A stretch of 42,299 nucleotides of DNA from an uncultured Bacteroidota bacterium (GCA_903839195.1 CAIMBK010000117.1:1-42299), one strand, 5' to 3'. Shown: positions 16,631 through 26,228, numbered from the stretch's first letter. The notes: generated from the letters alone by a model not told the origin. Made by a program: numbers and translations.

Positions 16631-18691
16631 CTAATTTATGGTCTCGCCATTCGCAACGCCTTCTGCGTCTGGATTCACAAAAACCAGTTTCCCTTCTGCA
16701 TTTGTTGCCATCAATATCATTCCTTCACTTTCAACACCACGAAGATTTCTGGGTGCCAAATTCACTAAAACGGTTACTTTTTTTCCAATGATTTCTTCTG
16801 GCGAAAAACTTTCTGCAATTCCAGAAACAATCGTGCGAATGTCTATTCCAGTATCGATTTTTAGCACCAATAATTTGTTGGCTTTTGGCATTTTTTCGGC
16901 CTCTAAAATTGTTCCAACTCGCAAATCCATTTTAGAAAAATCGTCATATTGAATGGTTTCTTTCTGAGGTTCTGTCATTTTGTTTTCGGCTGTATTTGCC
17001 ATTTTTGTTGCTTCCAATTTGTCAATTTGTTTTTGAATTTCTTCGTCTTCAATTTTAGAAAACAACAATTCGGCTTCCCCAATTTGGTGCCCAATCGGAA
17101 TTAATTCAGAAGTTTCTGAAACGGTTTTCCAATCTATTTTGGTTTCTATTTTTAATATTTTCGAAAGTTTTGTAGCAGTAAAAGGCAGGAAAGGCTCGCA
17201 AAGCGAACTTAAAGCAGCGGCAATTTGCAACGCAACATACATTTGAGTTTGCACACGTTCGGGATTATCTTTTATTACTTTCCAAGGTTCTTCATCGGCC
17301 AAATATTTATTTCCCAAACGGGCCACATTCATCAATTCGCCCAAAGCTTCTCTAAATCGATACCGTTCAATCGAACTCGAAATTACCGATGGATAGGCTT
17401 TTAATTCGGTTAATGTTGCTTCATCAACATCTGAAAAAGCATTTGGATTTGGAATAATTCCTTCGTAATATTTATTGGTTAAAACCACCACGCGGTTAAT
17501 AAAATTTCCAAAAATCGCGACTAATTCGTTGTTATTTCTCGCCTGAAAATCTTTCCAAGTAAAATCATTATCCTTGGTTTCTGGCGCATTCGAAGTTAAC
17601 GCATATCGTAAAACATCTTGTTGATTTGGAAATTCTTCTAAATATTCATGCAGCCAAACGGCCCAATTTTTTGAGGTCGAAAGTTTATTTCCTTCTAGAT
17701 TTAAAAACTCATTTGCCGGAACATTATCAGGTAAAATATAGCTTCCTTCGGCTTTCAACATGGCCGGAAATATGACACAATGAAAAACGATATTGTCCTT
17801 CCCGATGAAATGAACCAATTTTGTGTCGGCACTTTTCCAATAGGGTTCCCAATCTTTTCCTTCGCGCAACGCCCATTCTTTGGAAGATGAAATATAGCCA
17901 ATCGGTGCGTCAAACCAAACATATAATTTTTTCCCTTCCGCTCCAGAAACCGGAACATCAATTCCCCAATCTAAATCTCGGGTAACTGCGCGAGGCTCTA
18001 ATCCGCCATCAATCCAAGATTTTACTTGTCCGTAAACATTTGGTTTCCAATCGTTTTTGTGACCGACTAAAATCCATTCTTTCAAAAATTCATCATATTG
18101 ATTTAAAGGCAAAAACCAGTGTTTTGTTGCTTTCAAAATGGGAGTTTCTCCCGTAATTGTCGATTTTGGATTGATTAAATCGGTTGCGTTTAAAGTTGAA
18201 CCACATTTTTCACATTGATCGCCATAAGCTTCTTCGTTGCTGCATTTTGGACAGGTTCCAACAACAAATCGGTCGGCCAAAAACTGGTTTGCTTTGGCAT
18301 CATATAATTGTTCGGTTACTTCTTCAACGAATTTACCATCGTCATATAATTTTTTAAAAAACGCCGAAGCAGTTTCATGATGAATTTTTGCCGATGTTCT
18401 CGAATAATTATCGAACGAAATCCCAAAATCAATAAACGATTTCCGAATGATTTTGTCATATTTATCAATTATTTCCTGGGGAGAAACACCTTCTTTTTTG
18501 GCCTTCATCGATATCGCAACACCGTGTTCGTCGCTTCCGCAAACAAATAAAACATCTTTCCCCTGAAGTCGCAAATAGCGAGAATAAATATCAGACGGAA
18601 CATAAACCCCCGCCAAATGGCCAATATGAATTGGGCCGTTCGTATAAGGCAAAGCCGCCGTAATGGTAAATCTCTTCGGATTTTGTAACAT
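16631..18691 (-). CDS. metG: Methionine--tRNA ligase
   Basis: MetG charges tRNA-Met with methionine. The 686-residue product has the HIGH motif at residues 22-25 ([10 protein letters not shown]), a four-cysteine zinc knuckle ([18 protein letters not shown]), and the second signature as NKLSTSKNW in place of KMSKS, a variant accepted in this enzyme group. The anticodon-binding helical domain occupies about residues 400-540. The C-terminal 110 residues form an EMAP/Trbp-type tRNA-binding dimerisation domain ([20 protein letters not shown]). A TATTTTTG box at 18732-18739 may be its -7 element. A HAD phosphatase gene follows 4 bp downstream. Confidence 0.97.
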   Translation of the reverse strand: MLQNPKRFTITAALPYTNGPIHIGHLAGVYVPSDIYSRYLRLQGKDVLFVCGSDEHGVAISMKAKKEGVSPQEIIDKYDKIIRKSFIDFGISFDNYSRTSAKIHHETASAFFKKLYDDGKFVEEVTEQLYDAKANQFLADRFVVGTCPKCSNEEAYGDQCEKCGSTLNATDLINPKSTITGETPILKATKHWFLPLNQYDEFLKEWILVGHKNDWKPNVYGQVKSWIDGGLEPRAVTRDLDWGIDVPVSGAEGKKLYVWFDAPIGYISSSKEWALREGKDWEPYWKSADTKLVHFIGKDNIVFHCVIFPAMLKAEGSYILPDNVPANEFLNLEGNKLSTSKNWAVWLHEYLEEFPNQQDVLRYALTSNAPETKDNDFTWKDFQARNNNELVAIFGNFINRVVVLTNKYYEGIIPNPNAFSDVDEATLTELKAYPSVISSSIERYRFREALGELMNVARLGNKYLADEEPWKVIKDNPERVQTQMYVALQIAAALSSLCEPFLPFTATKLSKILKIETKIDWKTVSETSELIPIGHQIGEAELLFSKIEDEEIQKQIDKLEATKMANTAENKMTEPQKETIQYDDFSKMDLRVGTILEAEKMPKANKLLVLKIDTGIDIRTIVSGIAESFSPEEIIGKKVTVLVNLAPRNLRGVESEGMILMATNAEGKLVFVNPDAEGVANGETIN

Positions 18692-18782
18692 AATTGAATT
18701 TTAGAATACAGAAACAAATTCCGTATGAATGCAAAAATAAGGAATCCTTTTGAGAGTTTTATTTTTTTTATTGGAAGCTTAA

Positions 18783-18840
18783 TCCCGCTCTACACTATAT
18801 CCACGCAAAAAAGCGTGGGATGCCGTTCCGATCAGGGCTA
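18783..18840 (-). repeat. Hairpin-forming dispersed intergenic repeat, copy 2
   Basis: On the minus strand it runs from TAGCCCTGATCGGAACGG to GTAGAGCGGGA. The central stem pairs ATCC(C)ACGC with GCGTGGAT around a T6 loop. The bulge is at the same place as in copy 1, and the outermost loop-distal G-C pair is replaced by A-T, with both sides changed. It lies about 90 bp 5' of metG in the same orientation as copy 1. Confidence 0.7.
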
Positions 18841-18873
18841 TAAAAACACTCGAATTATTTTATGACAAAACAT

Positions 18874-18901
18874 AAAAAAGCCTCTCAATTTCTTGAGAGG
18901 C
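18874..18901 (-). terminator. Orphan intrinsic terminator reading leftward
   Basis: GCCTCTCAA (18880-18888) pairs perfectly with TTGAGAGGC (18893-18901), with a 4-base loop. On the minus strand the stem is followed by T6, the mark of a leftward terminator. No intact leftward gene lies to its right before the rightward S66 gene. A short coding-like remnant ends inside it. Confidence 0.8.
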
Positions 18902-18992
18902 CCTTGGCTTGTAGTTTCAGTAAAGTAGATTTGGCAGATAATTTTTTAATCCCGTCCGTTTGGCTTATATTCTTTTTTATGGCATTGATTAT
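18885..18992 (-). pseudogene. Possible gene remnant (35 codons plus stop)
   Basis: On the minus strand, an open frame of 35 codons without a start runs up to TGA at 18885-18887. It ends DGIKKLSAKSTLLKLQAKG-LSRN, with a lysine-rich composition unlike the surrounding AT-rich spacer. The stop codon lies inside a good terminator hairpin, as is common for real genes here. Upstream it is closed by TAA at 18993-18995 with no ATG in between. I think it is the 3' tail of a decayed gene. The family is not recognised, and chance cannot be excluded. Confidence 0.4.
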
Positions 18993-18995
18993 TTA

Positions 18996-19321
18996 TATTA
19001 AAAAGTATTTTGATTACATCTTCATTACAAAATTCCTAAATTTATTTTTACTTTCTTTTAATCTATGTTAAAAAAGGATTTCCGATTATCGGCAATAAAT
19101 CCGAGCAAAAGCAAATATTTTTTTAACTACACAAAAATCCACCTATTAATTTTCTTTTCTTTTAAGCTAGATTAAAAAGTAATTTTCCAAACTAGATTTT
19201 TAAGAATTATTAAATTATTGTTTTTCGATTTCTCATTTGAAATATTTCTATTTATTTTGCCGCAACTTATGTCATTCGCTTTAACTTTTATACATTTGTT
19301 TGATTAGGATTAAAACACGAA
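18996..19321. other. Intergenic region before the S66 peptidase gene
   Basis: About 326 bp of AT-rich sequence. It holds a nested inverted repeat at 19076-19102 (GGATTT, then CCGAT-T-ATCGG, then AAATCC). Two similar imperfect palindromes occur near 19054-19075 and 19159-19181 (CTTTTAATCTATGTTAAAAA and CTTTTAAGCTAGATTAAAAA). A TACATTTG -7 box lies at 19291-19298, about 23 bp before the S66 start codon, without a clear -33 partner. No gene is supported. Confidence 0.55.
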
Positions 19322-20287
19322 ATGAAAAATACTAAAACAGCACTTTTATTAATACTCTTTTTGACGTTTCATTCTCAAGCACAAAAAATAATGATAACAC
19401 CACCCTATTTACAAAAAGGCGACACGATTGCTATTGTTGCCACCGCTAGAAAAAATATTGCCGATAATTTGAAACCTGCAATTGCATTAGCAAAAAGCTG
19501 GGGATTGGAAGTAGTAATCGGAAAATCAATTGGCTTAGACGACCACCAACTTGCTGGAACCGACGAACAGCGTGCCGCTGATTTTCAAACCATGATTGAC
19601 AATCCCAACATTAAAGCGATTTGGTGCGTTCGAGGAGGTTATGGAACCGCTAGAATGTTGGATTTAGTGGATTTTTCTAAATTCAAAGAAAGTCCAAAAT
19701 GGGTAATTGGATTTAGTGATGTGACGGTTTTACACAGTCATTTGAATACGCTTGGAATTGCTTCCATTCACGGAATTATGCCTGTAAATGTTGAAAAAGC
19801 CTCAACAGAAGTAGAAGAAACTTTACGAAAATCACTTTTTGGCGAAACCTTAGAATATAAGGTTTCTTGTGAAAACGAAAACAAATTGGGAGTTGCCGAA
19901 GGCGAATTAGTAGGAGGAAATTTATCCATTTTATACAGTTTGATGGGGTCGGAATCGCAAGTGAATTGCAAAGGAAAAATTCTTTTTCTAGAAGATTTAG
20001 ACGAATATTTATACCATATCGACCGAATGATGTTGAGTTTGAAACGCTGCGGATGCTTTGAAGGATTAAATGGATTGGTCGTTGGAAGCTTCATCAAAAT
20101 GCACGATAATGAAATTCCTTGGGGAAAAACCGCGCATCAAATTATCTTGGATGTGACCAAAAAATACAATTTTCCAATAGTTTTTAACTTCCCAGCGGGT
20201 CATATTCACGATAATAATACTTTGATTTTCGGCAAAAAAGTTTCATTAAATAGTAATGACAAAGAGACAATTTTGAAGTTTGAGTAA
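19322..20287 (+). CDS. LD-carboxypeptidase, S66 family (MccF/LdcA-like)
   Basis: The 321-residue product has a signal peptide (MKNTKTALLLILFLTFHSQA). The S66 core begins PPYLQKGDTIAIVATA. The nucleophile is Ser132 in the motif WVIGFSDVT; the partner Glu and His are expected in FLEDLDEYLYHIDRM and PAGHIHDN. S66 enzymes cut L,D-peptide bonds, typically removing the terminal D-Ala from muropeptide tetrapeptides in cell-wall recycling. LdcA of Gram-negative bacteria is cytosolic, so the signal peptide here points to a periplasmic version. It is followed by yraN after 38 bp. Confidence 0.92.
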   Translation: MKNTKTALLLILFLTFHSQAQKIMITPPYLQKGDTIAIVATARKNIADNLKPAIALAKSWGLEVVIGKSIGLDDHQLAGTDEQRAADFQTMIDNPNIKAIWCVRGGYGTARMLDLVDFSKFKESPKWVIGFSDVTVLHSHLNTLGIASIHGIMPVNVEKASTEVEETLRKSLFGETLEYKVSCENENKLGVAEGELVGGNLSILYSLMGSESQVNCKGKILFLEDLDEYLYHIDRMMLSLKRCGCFEGLNGLVVGSFIKMHDNEIPWGKTAHQIILDVTKKYNFPIVFNFPAGHIHDNNTLIFGKKVSLNSNDKETILKFE

Positions 20288-20325
20288 TAAAATTATATAT
20301 AAACGCCAACCAAAAACAAAAAATA

Positions 20326-20685
20326 ATGGCCGATCACAATGAATTAGGAACCTTAGGCGAAGAATTAGCCGTTGAATTTCTGGAGAAAAATGGCTATAAA
20401 ATTCTCGAAACGAATTGGACTTTCCAAAAAGCGGAAGTGGATATTATCGCTACAAAAGATTCTGTTTTGGCGGTTATTGAAGTAAAAACGCGTTCGAGTA
20501 TTGAATTTGGATTGCCACAAGATTTCGTTAAACCAAAGAAAATCCAATTATTAGTAAAAGCAATAAACGAATATGTAATTTCGAACGATTTAGATCTTGA
20601 AGTGCGCTTCGATATTATCGCCATTCAAAAAGAAAACAAGGGCTTTCTTATTGAACATATTGAAGATGCGTTTTATTATTTTTAG
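20326..20685 (+). CDS. yraN: YraN/UPF0102 family putative endonuclease
   Basis: The 119-residue product has the family's start GTLGEELAVEFLEKNGYKIL and the nuclease-type core AEVDIIATKDSVLAVIEVKTR broken at residues 37-56 (Asp39, Glu52, Lys54, with Glu13 upstream). This is a Holliday-junction-resolvase-like fold. Function in the cell is not established. The stop codon at 20683-20685 directly abuts the stop codon of mfd from the other strand, leaving no space for a terminator between them. Confidence 0.92.
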   Translation: MADHNELGTLGEELAVEFLEKNGYKILETNWTFQKAEVDIIATKDSVLAVIEVKTRSSIEFGLPQDFVKPKKIQLLVKAINEYVISNDLDLEVRFDIIAIQKENKGFLIEHIEDAFYYF

Positions 20686-23600
20686 TTAAATCATTTCGAT
20701 AAATTCCAACGCCTTTCGAATCGATTTTACGTTGTCGAAGGTCAATAATAATCGCAATCCGTTTGGCGTTTGTTTTTCCTTCATTTTACACAAATTACTT
20801 CTGTTTTGAACAAATCGCAACACTTGATTGAACCGTTCCGATTGGTAATATTCGCTTTGTTGATCGGAAACAAAATAGCAAATCATTTTCCCTTGTTTTA
20901 AAACTAATTTTTCAATTCCTAAATGCGTTGCAATCCATTTTACTCGAATGCTGTTTAACAAAGCAACGGCTTGTTTTGGTAATGGACCAAAACGGTCAAC
21001 CAGTTTATTTTCATAGGCCAAAAGCGCTTTTTCAGACTTAATTGCGCTTAATTCGTTGTATAAATTCAGTCGTTCGGAAACCGTATTAATATATTCGTCG
21101 GGAAATAATAATTCGAAATCGCTGTCAATTTGAATGTCTTTTACATAGTCTTTTTCGGCCCCTTTTTCATCCTCGGCGTACAATTCTTTGAATTCATTTT
21201 CTTTCAATTCTTCGATGGCTTCGTTCATTATTTTTTGATACGTATCAAAGCCAATTTCATTGATAAAACCGCTTTGTTCGCCACCCAATAAATCGCCAGC
21301 GCCACGAATTTCTAAATCTTTCATCGCAATATTGAAGCCACTTCCTAATTCTGAAAATTGTTCCAATGCCTGAATACGTTTTCGCGCATCATCGGTCATC
21401 GCGGAATAGGGCGGACATATAAAATAACAAAACGCTTTTTTGTTGCTTCTACCCACGCGCCCCCGCATTTGATGCAAATCAGACAAACCAAAATTATTGG
21501 CATTATTGATAAAAATCGTATTGGCATTTGGCACATCCAACCCGCTTTCGATGATGGTTGTAGCTACCAAAACATCAAATTCGCCATTCATAAAAGCGAG
21601 CATTAAATCTTCTAATTTTTTTCCTTCCATTTGGCCATGGCCAATTCCAACTCGGGCATTTGGAACCAAACGTTGAATCATTCCGGCAACTTCTTTGATG
21701 TTTTCGATGCGATTATTTATAAAAAACACTTGTCCATTTCGCTGAATTTCATATGAAATAGCATCTCGAACCATTTCTTCGCTAAAACCAACCACATGTG
21801 TTTCAATCGGATATCGGTTGGGCGGCGGAGTGGTAATTACCGACAAATCTCGCGCGGCCATTAATGAAAACTGCAAGGTTCTCGGAATTGGCGTGGCGGT
21901 CAATGTAAGGGTATCAACATTGGCTGCAATAGTTTTTAATTTGTCTTTTACATTGACACCAAATTTCTGTTCTTCGTCCACGATTAACAAACCTAAATCT
22001 TTAAAAACAACATTCTTATTCACTAATTGATGCGTTCCAATTAGAATATCTAATTTTCCATCGGCCAAATCTTTTAAAGTTTCTGTTTTTTGTTTTGCGG
22101 TTCGAAAGCGATTTAAATAACCAATTGAAACGGGCATTTCTTTCAATCGTTCGGTAAATGTTCGATAATGTTGGTAGGCCAAAATAGTAGTTGGAACCAA
22201 AACCGCTACTTGTTTTCCATTGTCAACGGCCTTAAATGCGGCACGAATAGCGACTTCTGTTTTTCCAAATCCGACATCGCCACAAACCAATCGGTCCATT
22301 GGTCGCGGACTTTCCATGTCGGTTTTTACTTCTTGCGTGGATTTTGTTTGGTCGGGCGTATCTTCATATATAAAGGAACTTTCTAATTCCAATTGCAAAT
22401 AACTATCGGGTTTGAATTGAAAACCTTTTTCTAATCGTCGTTTGGCATACAATTGAATTAAATTGAACGCAATATGTTTGACGCGCGCTTTGGTTTTTTG
22501 TTTTAAAACTTTCCAGGCATTCGATCCTAATTTGTAAATTTTTGGAGGCGTTCCGTCTTTTCCGTTGAATTTCGATATTTTGTGAAGCGAATGAATACTT
22601 ACATATACAATATCATTATCCGCATAAACCAATTTTATAGCTTCTTGCGTTTTTCCTTCGACCTGAATTTTTTGCAACCCACCAAAACGGCCAATCCCGT
22701 GATCAATATGCGTAACATAATCGCCAACAGATAAAGTGGTTAATTCTTTGAGCGTGATAGTTTGCTTTTTAGAATAACCATTTTTGATGCTAAATTTATG
22801 GTATCGTTCAAAAATTTGATGGTCGGTGTAGCAAGCAATTTGCAATTCCTCATCAATAAATCCTTGAAATAATGGCAAAACAATCGTGTCATATTGTTTC
22901 CGAATACTTTCATGATTGGCTTCATCGAGTGATTGAAAAATATCATGAAAACGTTTCGCCTGAGCGTCATTTGAACAAAAAAGATAGTTTTTTATGCCAT
23001 TAAAATGATTATCGCTAAGGTTGTTCAACAACAAATCAAATTGTTTGTTGAACGAAGGTTGAGGTTGAACATGGAATTCTATAGTTTCCGATGGTTTGAA
23101 AATTGAATTTTTGTGCAATTCGACCACTTTAAAAACAGTTGCTTTTTTAACAAAAGTAGTTTTGTTTACAAATAATTTTTCAGGTGAAAGATGCTTAATT
23201 GTTGCATTTAGGTTTTGGTACTTTTCGGTCGCTTTTTGATACAATTTGTCTAATTTTGACACCAAATCGTCTGAATTTTGAACAAAAAGTACTGTTTTTT
23301 CAGAAATGTAGTTTAAAAAACTTTCTCGATTTTCTTGAAAAAATTGATTTTCAACGTTGGGAATAATTGTAATTTTTCGTTGGGTTTCAATCGATAATTG
23401 CGTTTCTACATCAAAACTTCGGATGCTGCTTACTTCGTTGCCAAAAAATTCAATTCGATACGGGTTTTCATTTGAAAAGGAAAAAACATCAACAATGCCG
23501 CCCCGAACCGAAAATTCGCCAGGTTCTGTAATAAAATCGACCCTTTTGAATTCGTATTCGAACAGCACTTCGTTAATAAATTCAATAGAAATCTTATCGT

Positions 23601-24042
23601 CAACCGCTACTTTTAGGGTGTTTTTTTCTAACTCTTTTTTGGTGACAACCATCTCAAAAAGCGCTTCGGGATAGGTGACAATAACGGCGGGTTTTTTGCG
23701 GTAATTAATCCGATTTAGCACTTCGGCACGTAAAAGCACATTGGCATTGTCGGTATCTTCAATTTGATAAGGCAAACGATACGAACTCGGGTAAAACAAG
23801 ACGTCTTTTTCGCCAATTAGTTGCTCGAGGTCGTTCAAATAATAGGCGGCTTCTTCTTTATCTTGTAAAATAATCAAAAATGGGAATTCTTTTTTATCAA
23901 AAAGGGCTTTAATAACAAACGACAAAGCCGAACCAATTAATCCTTTAATCTGAATTTTGGCTTCATTTTCATCTAGAATAGCGGCAATTTTATTGACTTT
24001 TGGCGTCTTTTCATATTTACCGAACAGGTTTAATTTGCTCAA
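20686..24042 (-). CDS. mfd: Transcription-repair coupling factor Mfd
   Basis: Mfd is a DNA translocase that removes RNA polymerase stalled at lesions and recruits UvrA. The 1118-residue product shows all parts: the UvrB-like N-terminal region (about 1-350), the RNA-polymerase-interacting CarD-like domain (VGDYVTHIDHGIGRFGG, about 440-510), Walker A GDVGFGKTE (about 585-593), the DEEQ box in LLIVDEEQKFGV (about 688), TATPIPRTLQ, motif VI QMRGRVGRSN, and the C-terminal D7 domain. The likely start is TTG (24040-24042), which overlaps the stop codon of the upstream lipoprotein gene (TTGA). The following residues MSKLNLFGKYEKTPK resemble other flavobacterial Mfd starts. Confidence 0.97.
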   Translation of the reverse strand: MSKLNLFGKYEKTPKVNKIAAILDENEAKIQIKGLIGSALSFVIKALFDKKEFPFLIILQDKEEAAYYLNDLEQLIGEKDVLFYPSSYRLPYQIEDTDNANVLLRAEVLNRINYRKKPAVIVTYPEALFEMVVTKKELEKNTLKVAVDDKISIEFINEVLFEYEFKRVDFITEPGEFSVRGGIVDVFSFSNENPYRIEFFGNEVSSIRSFDVETQLSIETQRKITIIPNVENQFFQENRESFLNYISEKTVLFVQNSDDLVSKLDKLYQKATEKYQNLNATIKHLSPEKLFVNKTTFVKKATVFKVVELHKNSIFKPSETIEFHVQPQPSFNKQFDLLLNNLSDNHFNGIKNYLFCSNDAQAKRFHDIFQSLDEANHESIRKQYDTIVLPLFQGFIDEELQIACYTDHQIFERYHKFSIKNGYSKKQTITLKELTTLSVGDYVTHIDHGIGRFGGLQKIQVEGKTQEAIKLVYADNDIVYVSIHSLHKISKFNGKDGTPPKIYKLGSNAWKVLKQKTKARVKHIAFNLIQLYAKRRLEKGFQFKPDSYLQLELESSFIYEDTPDQTKSTQEVKTDMESPRPMDRLVCGDVGFGKTEVAIRAAFKAVDNGKQVAVLVPTTILAYQHYRTFTERLKEMPVSIGYLNRFRTAKQKTETLKDLADGKLDILIGTHQLVNKNVVFKDLGLLIVDEEQKFGVNVKDKLKTIAANVDTLTLTATPIPRTLQFSLMAARDLSVITTPPPNRYPIETHVVGFSEEMVRDAISYEIQRNGQVFFINNRIENIKEVAGMIQRLVPNARVGIGHGQMEGKKLEDLMLAFMNGEFDVLVATTIIESGLDVPNANTIFINNANNFGLSDLHQMRGRVGRSNKKAFCYFICPPYSAMTDDARKRIQALEQFSELGSGFNIAMKDLEIRGAGDLLGGEQSGFINEIGFDTYQKIMNEAIEELKENEFKELYAEDEKGAEKDYVKDIQIDSDFELLFPDEYINTVSERLNLYNELSAIKSEKALLAYENKLVDRFGPLPKQAVALLNSIRVKWIATHLGIEKLVLKQGKMICYFVSDQQSEYYQSERFNQVLRFVQNRSNLCKMKEKQTPNGLRLLLTFDNVKSIRKALEFIEMI

Positions 24043-24638
24043 TTTTTTGGAAAATTTTTAGTGTTTTGATTGCTTGGAATGGCTCTTGTGGTGTCCAACA
24101 TTTTAATCATGTCTGTTTCACCTTCTTCTCTTGGAATGGTGTTTTTTCGGACGATTTCGCCCAATTGTGTTTGAATAGAACGAATTTGAATGTTAATTTC
24201 TTGAATTAAGCCAACAACTTTATTGGCTGGAATATTTTGCAAATTGATAAACAAATCAAGGGCATTTATTTTGGTAATTAGCACTGAAATCCGGCTTTTA
24301 ACTTCAGGTTTGTTGTAAGCGATTGGGATATTATTGTTCAAATCGATGGCTTTTTTGGACAATATTTTTGCTTTTTGTTGAAAGGCGCCAATCGTACTTT
24401 TAGGTTTTTGAGCCAATTCGCCCATTAGAATTCGCCATTCGGACCAAATAGTTAACACTCCTTGCGCCGCTGGATTAATGGGCTGTGTGTTAAAATTCCA
24501 TTTTGAATTTATAGTATTGAATACAACAGTTTTCTTTTGTGTGTCTTTTAGGTTTTCGTTTTGGCGCACTTGTTTGTCTTCTTTACAAGAAAATAGAATA
24601 AGCGCTGCGAATAATAGGCAATAAAAAGAATTTTTCAT
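24039..24638 (-). CDS. Putative lipoprotein of unknown function
   Basis: A 199-residue product from ATG 24636-24638, with a lipoprotein signal (MKNSFYCLLFAALILFSCKED; lipobox LFSC). A further in-frame ATG seven codons upstream would spoil the signal peptide, so I do not use it. The mature part is mostly helical with repeated ITKINAL and IQEINIQIRSI-type amphipathic stretches, suggesting a small helical bundle. No known domain is recognised. It overlaps mfd by 4 bp and is likely cotranscribed with it. Confidence 0.82.
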   Translation of the reverse strand: MKNSFYCLLFAALILFSCKEDKQVRQNENLKDTQKKTVVFNTINSKWNFNTQPINPAAQGVLTIWSEWRILMGELAQKPKSTIGAFQQKAKILSKKAIDLNNNIPIAYNKPEVKSRISVLITKINALDLFINLQNIPANKVVGLIQEINIQIRSIQTQLGEIVRKNTIPREEGETDMIKMLDTTRAIPSNQNTKNFPKN

Positions 24639-24761
24639 TTGGTTATATTTTGAATACAAAGTTACAAATGTAAATTAAGAAATAAGAATCAAAAACGATT
24701 CGGGATAAAATGATTTCTAATTTTCAAATTTGGTATCTTTACTCACATAAAAACAAACAAA

Positions 24762-25706
24762 ATGAGCGGTAAAATTTTAATCATAGGAGCTTGTGGACAA
24801 ATAGGAACGGAATTAACGCAACGACTTCGTGCCATTCACGGCACCGAAAATGTTATTGCGTCCGACATTCGAAAATTAAATGTTGATGTTGTGAATTCAG
24901 GCCCTTTTGAAGTTGTTAACGCTTTGGATTATAATCAAATTCAGCATTTGATTGAAGTTCATCACATTGAAACCGTTTATTTGATGGCGGCTTTATTATC
25001 GGCTACGGCAGAAAAAAACCCAGCATTTGCTTGGGATTTGAATATGAATTCGCTTTTTCATGTTTTGAATTTAGCCAAAGCTAAAAAGATTAAAAAAATA
25101 TTTTGGCCTTCAAGTATTGCGGTATTTGGACCAACAACACCAAAAGAAAATACGCCTCAATATACTATTATGGAGCCCTCAACGGTTTATGGCATTAGCA
25201 AGCAATCGGGCGAAAGATGGTGCGAATATTATCATTCTGTTTACGGCGTCGATGTTCGAAGCGTCCGATATCCTGGGCTGATTAGTTGGTCGTCGCCTCC
25301 TGGTGGCGGAACAACGGATTATGCAGTTGATATTTTTCACAAAGCCCTTTCGGAAAATAAATACGAATGTTTTTTATCGGAAAACACCAAAATGCCCATG
25401 ATGTATATGGACGATGCGATTCGTGCCACGATTGAAATCATGGACGCGCCTCCCGAAAACATTAAAATTCGATCGGCTTATAATTTGGCCGCGATGAGTT
25501 TTACCCCTAAGGAAATTGCATTTGAAATTCAAAAACACCTTCCGGATTTTTCGATTACTTATGCGCCCGACTTTCGTCAGAAAATTGCCGATAGTTGGCC
25601 AGCGAGTGTTGATGATAGTTTTGCGCGAAAGGATTGGAATTGGCAACAAAAATACGACTTAGCCAATATGACTTTAGAAATGTTGCAAATGCTCCAAAAA
25701 CACTAA
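24762..25706 (+). CDS. L-threonine 3-dehydrogenase, short-chain (epimerase-fold) type
   Basis: The 314-residue product has an extended-SDR fold with NAD motif GACGQIG (residues 9-15) and catalytic Tyr143/Lys147 in VYGISKQSGE. The motifs FWPSSIAVFGPTTPKENTPQ, RYPGLISWSSPPGGGTTDYA and MPMMYMDDAIRAT are those of the UDP-galactose-4-epimerase-like threonine dehydrogenases known from Flavobacterium and Cytophaga relatives. The enzyme oxidises L-threonine to 2-amino-3-oxobutyrate with NAD+, which is then split to glycine and acetyl-CoA. It lies alone, divergent from the lipoprotein-mfd pair. A sugar-nucleotide epimerase is less likely given these motifs. Confidence 0.88.
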   Translation: MSGKILIIGACGQIGTELTQRLRAIHGTENVIASDIRKLNVDVVNSGPFEVVNALDYNQIQHLIEVHHIETVYLMAALLSATAEKNPAFAWDLNMNSLFHVLNLAKAKKIKKIFWPSSIAVFGPTTPKENTPQYTIMEPSTVYGISKQSGERWCEYYHSVYGVDVRSVRYPGLISWSSPPGGGTTDYAVDIFHKALSENKYECFLSENTKMPMMYMDDAIRATIEIMDAPPENIKIRSAYNLAAMSFTPKEIAFEIQKHLPDFSITYAPDFRQKIADSWPASVDDSFARKDWNWQQKYDLANMTLEMLQMLQKH

Positions 25707-25718
25707 GCGGATTAATAG

Positions 25719-26228
25719 TTAATTAGTATTTTTAAGTTTTAGAATTTCGTCTGTTTCTATTTGATCTTTTATTTTTACTACTTCCGATGTTTTGTCGTTT
25801 GGAATGGTCATGGATAATACATAATGAGCAATTTTCCATTTTCCCGATTTTTTTATTAAAACGCCTGAACCCCTGCAAATTTTCATTTGAGTGTCCAAAA
25901 GTTCGTCAAACCAAGCTGTTTTTTGGTCTTTTGAAAGATAAATACTTCTTTGTAAGGAATTGAAATTCCATGCTTTTCCTTTATCGAAATAGGGTTTTGA
26001 AAAAGTTCTAAACGCCTCGTTTTGCCAGTTTTCGGTTGCATCGGTTCCGATGAAAACGCCTGTTTCGGTCATTAAATCAAAATACGCATCAAATTTTGCG
26101 TTTCCTGCCGCATCGTGCCAAGAATCTAGCGTTTTATTGATTTTTTGTTTGTTTTCCATTGTTTTTTCCAAGGAATTACAAGAAGAAAAGGCGACAATAA
26201 TGGTTGCGAAAAGCAATTTTTTTTTCAT
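25719..26228 (-). CDS. NTF2/SnoaL-like lipoprotein
   Basis: The 169-residue product has a lipoprotein signal (MKKKLLFATIIVAFSSCNS; lipobox FSSC). The mature domain is a SnoaL_3/DUF4440-like cone fold: KINKTLDSWHDAAGNAKFD, FIGTDATENWQNE, QKTAWFDELLDTQM and SGKWKIAHYVLSMTIPND. It is a single-domain cone fold with no obvious catalytic residues. Its gene is convergent with threonine dehydrogenase, the stop codons being 12 bp apart. Four further NTF2-like exported proteins occur at the right end of the window. Confidence 0.87.
   Translation of the reverse strand: MKKKLLFATIIVAFSSCNSLEKTMENKQKINKTLDSWHDAAGNAKFDAYFDLMTETGVFIGTDATENWQNEAFRTFSKPYFDKGKAWNFNSLQRSIYLSKDQKTAWFDELLDTQMKICRGSGVLIKKSGKWKIAHYVLSMTIPNDKTSEVVKIKDQIETDEILKLKNTN

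Noticed and set aside
16631..18691. Damaged KMSKS motif in MetG (NKLSTSKNW)
   Set aside because: LSTS-type variants are usual in this group of methionyl-tRNA synthetases, and the rest of the enzyme is complete.
18862..19071. 69-codon plus-strand frame
   Set aside because: It crosses the orphan terminator hairpin and lies antisense to the gene remnant; composition is hydrophobic AT-rich spacer.
19054..19181. Pair of CTTTTAA...TTAAAA imperfect palindromes
   Set aside because: In such AT-rich spacer this level of match is expected by chance; a similar one appears near 38806 with no shared context.
24762..25706. UDP-glucose 4-epimerase
   Set aside because: The fold is shared, but RYPGLISWSSPPGGGTTDYA-type motifs are those of epimerase-like threonine dehydrogenases; no sugar-nucleotide genes lie nearby.
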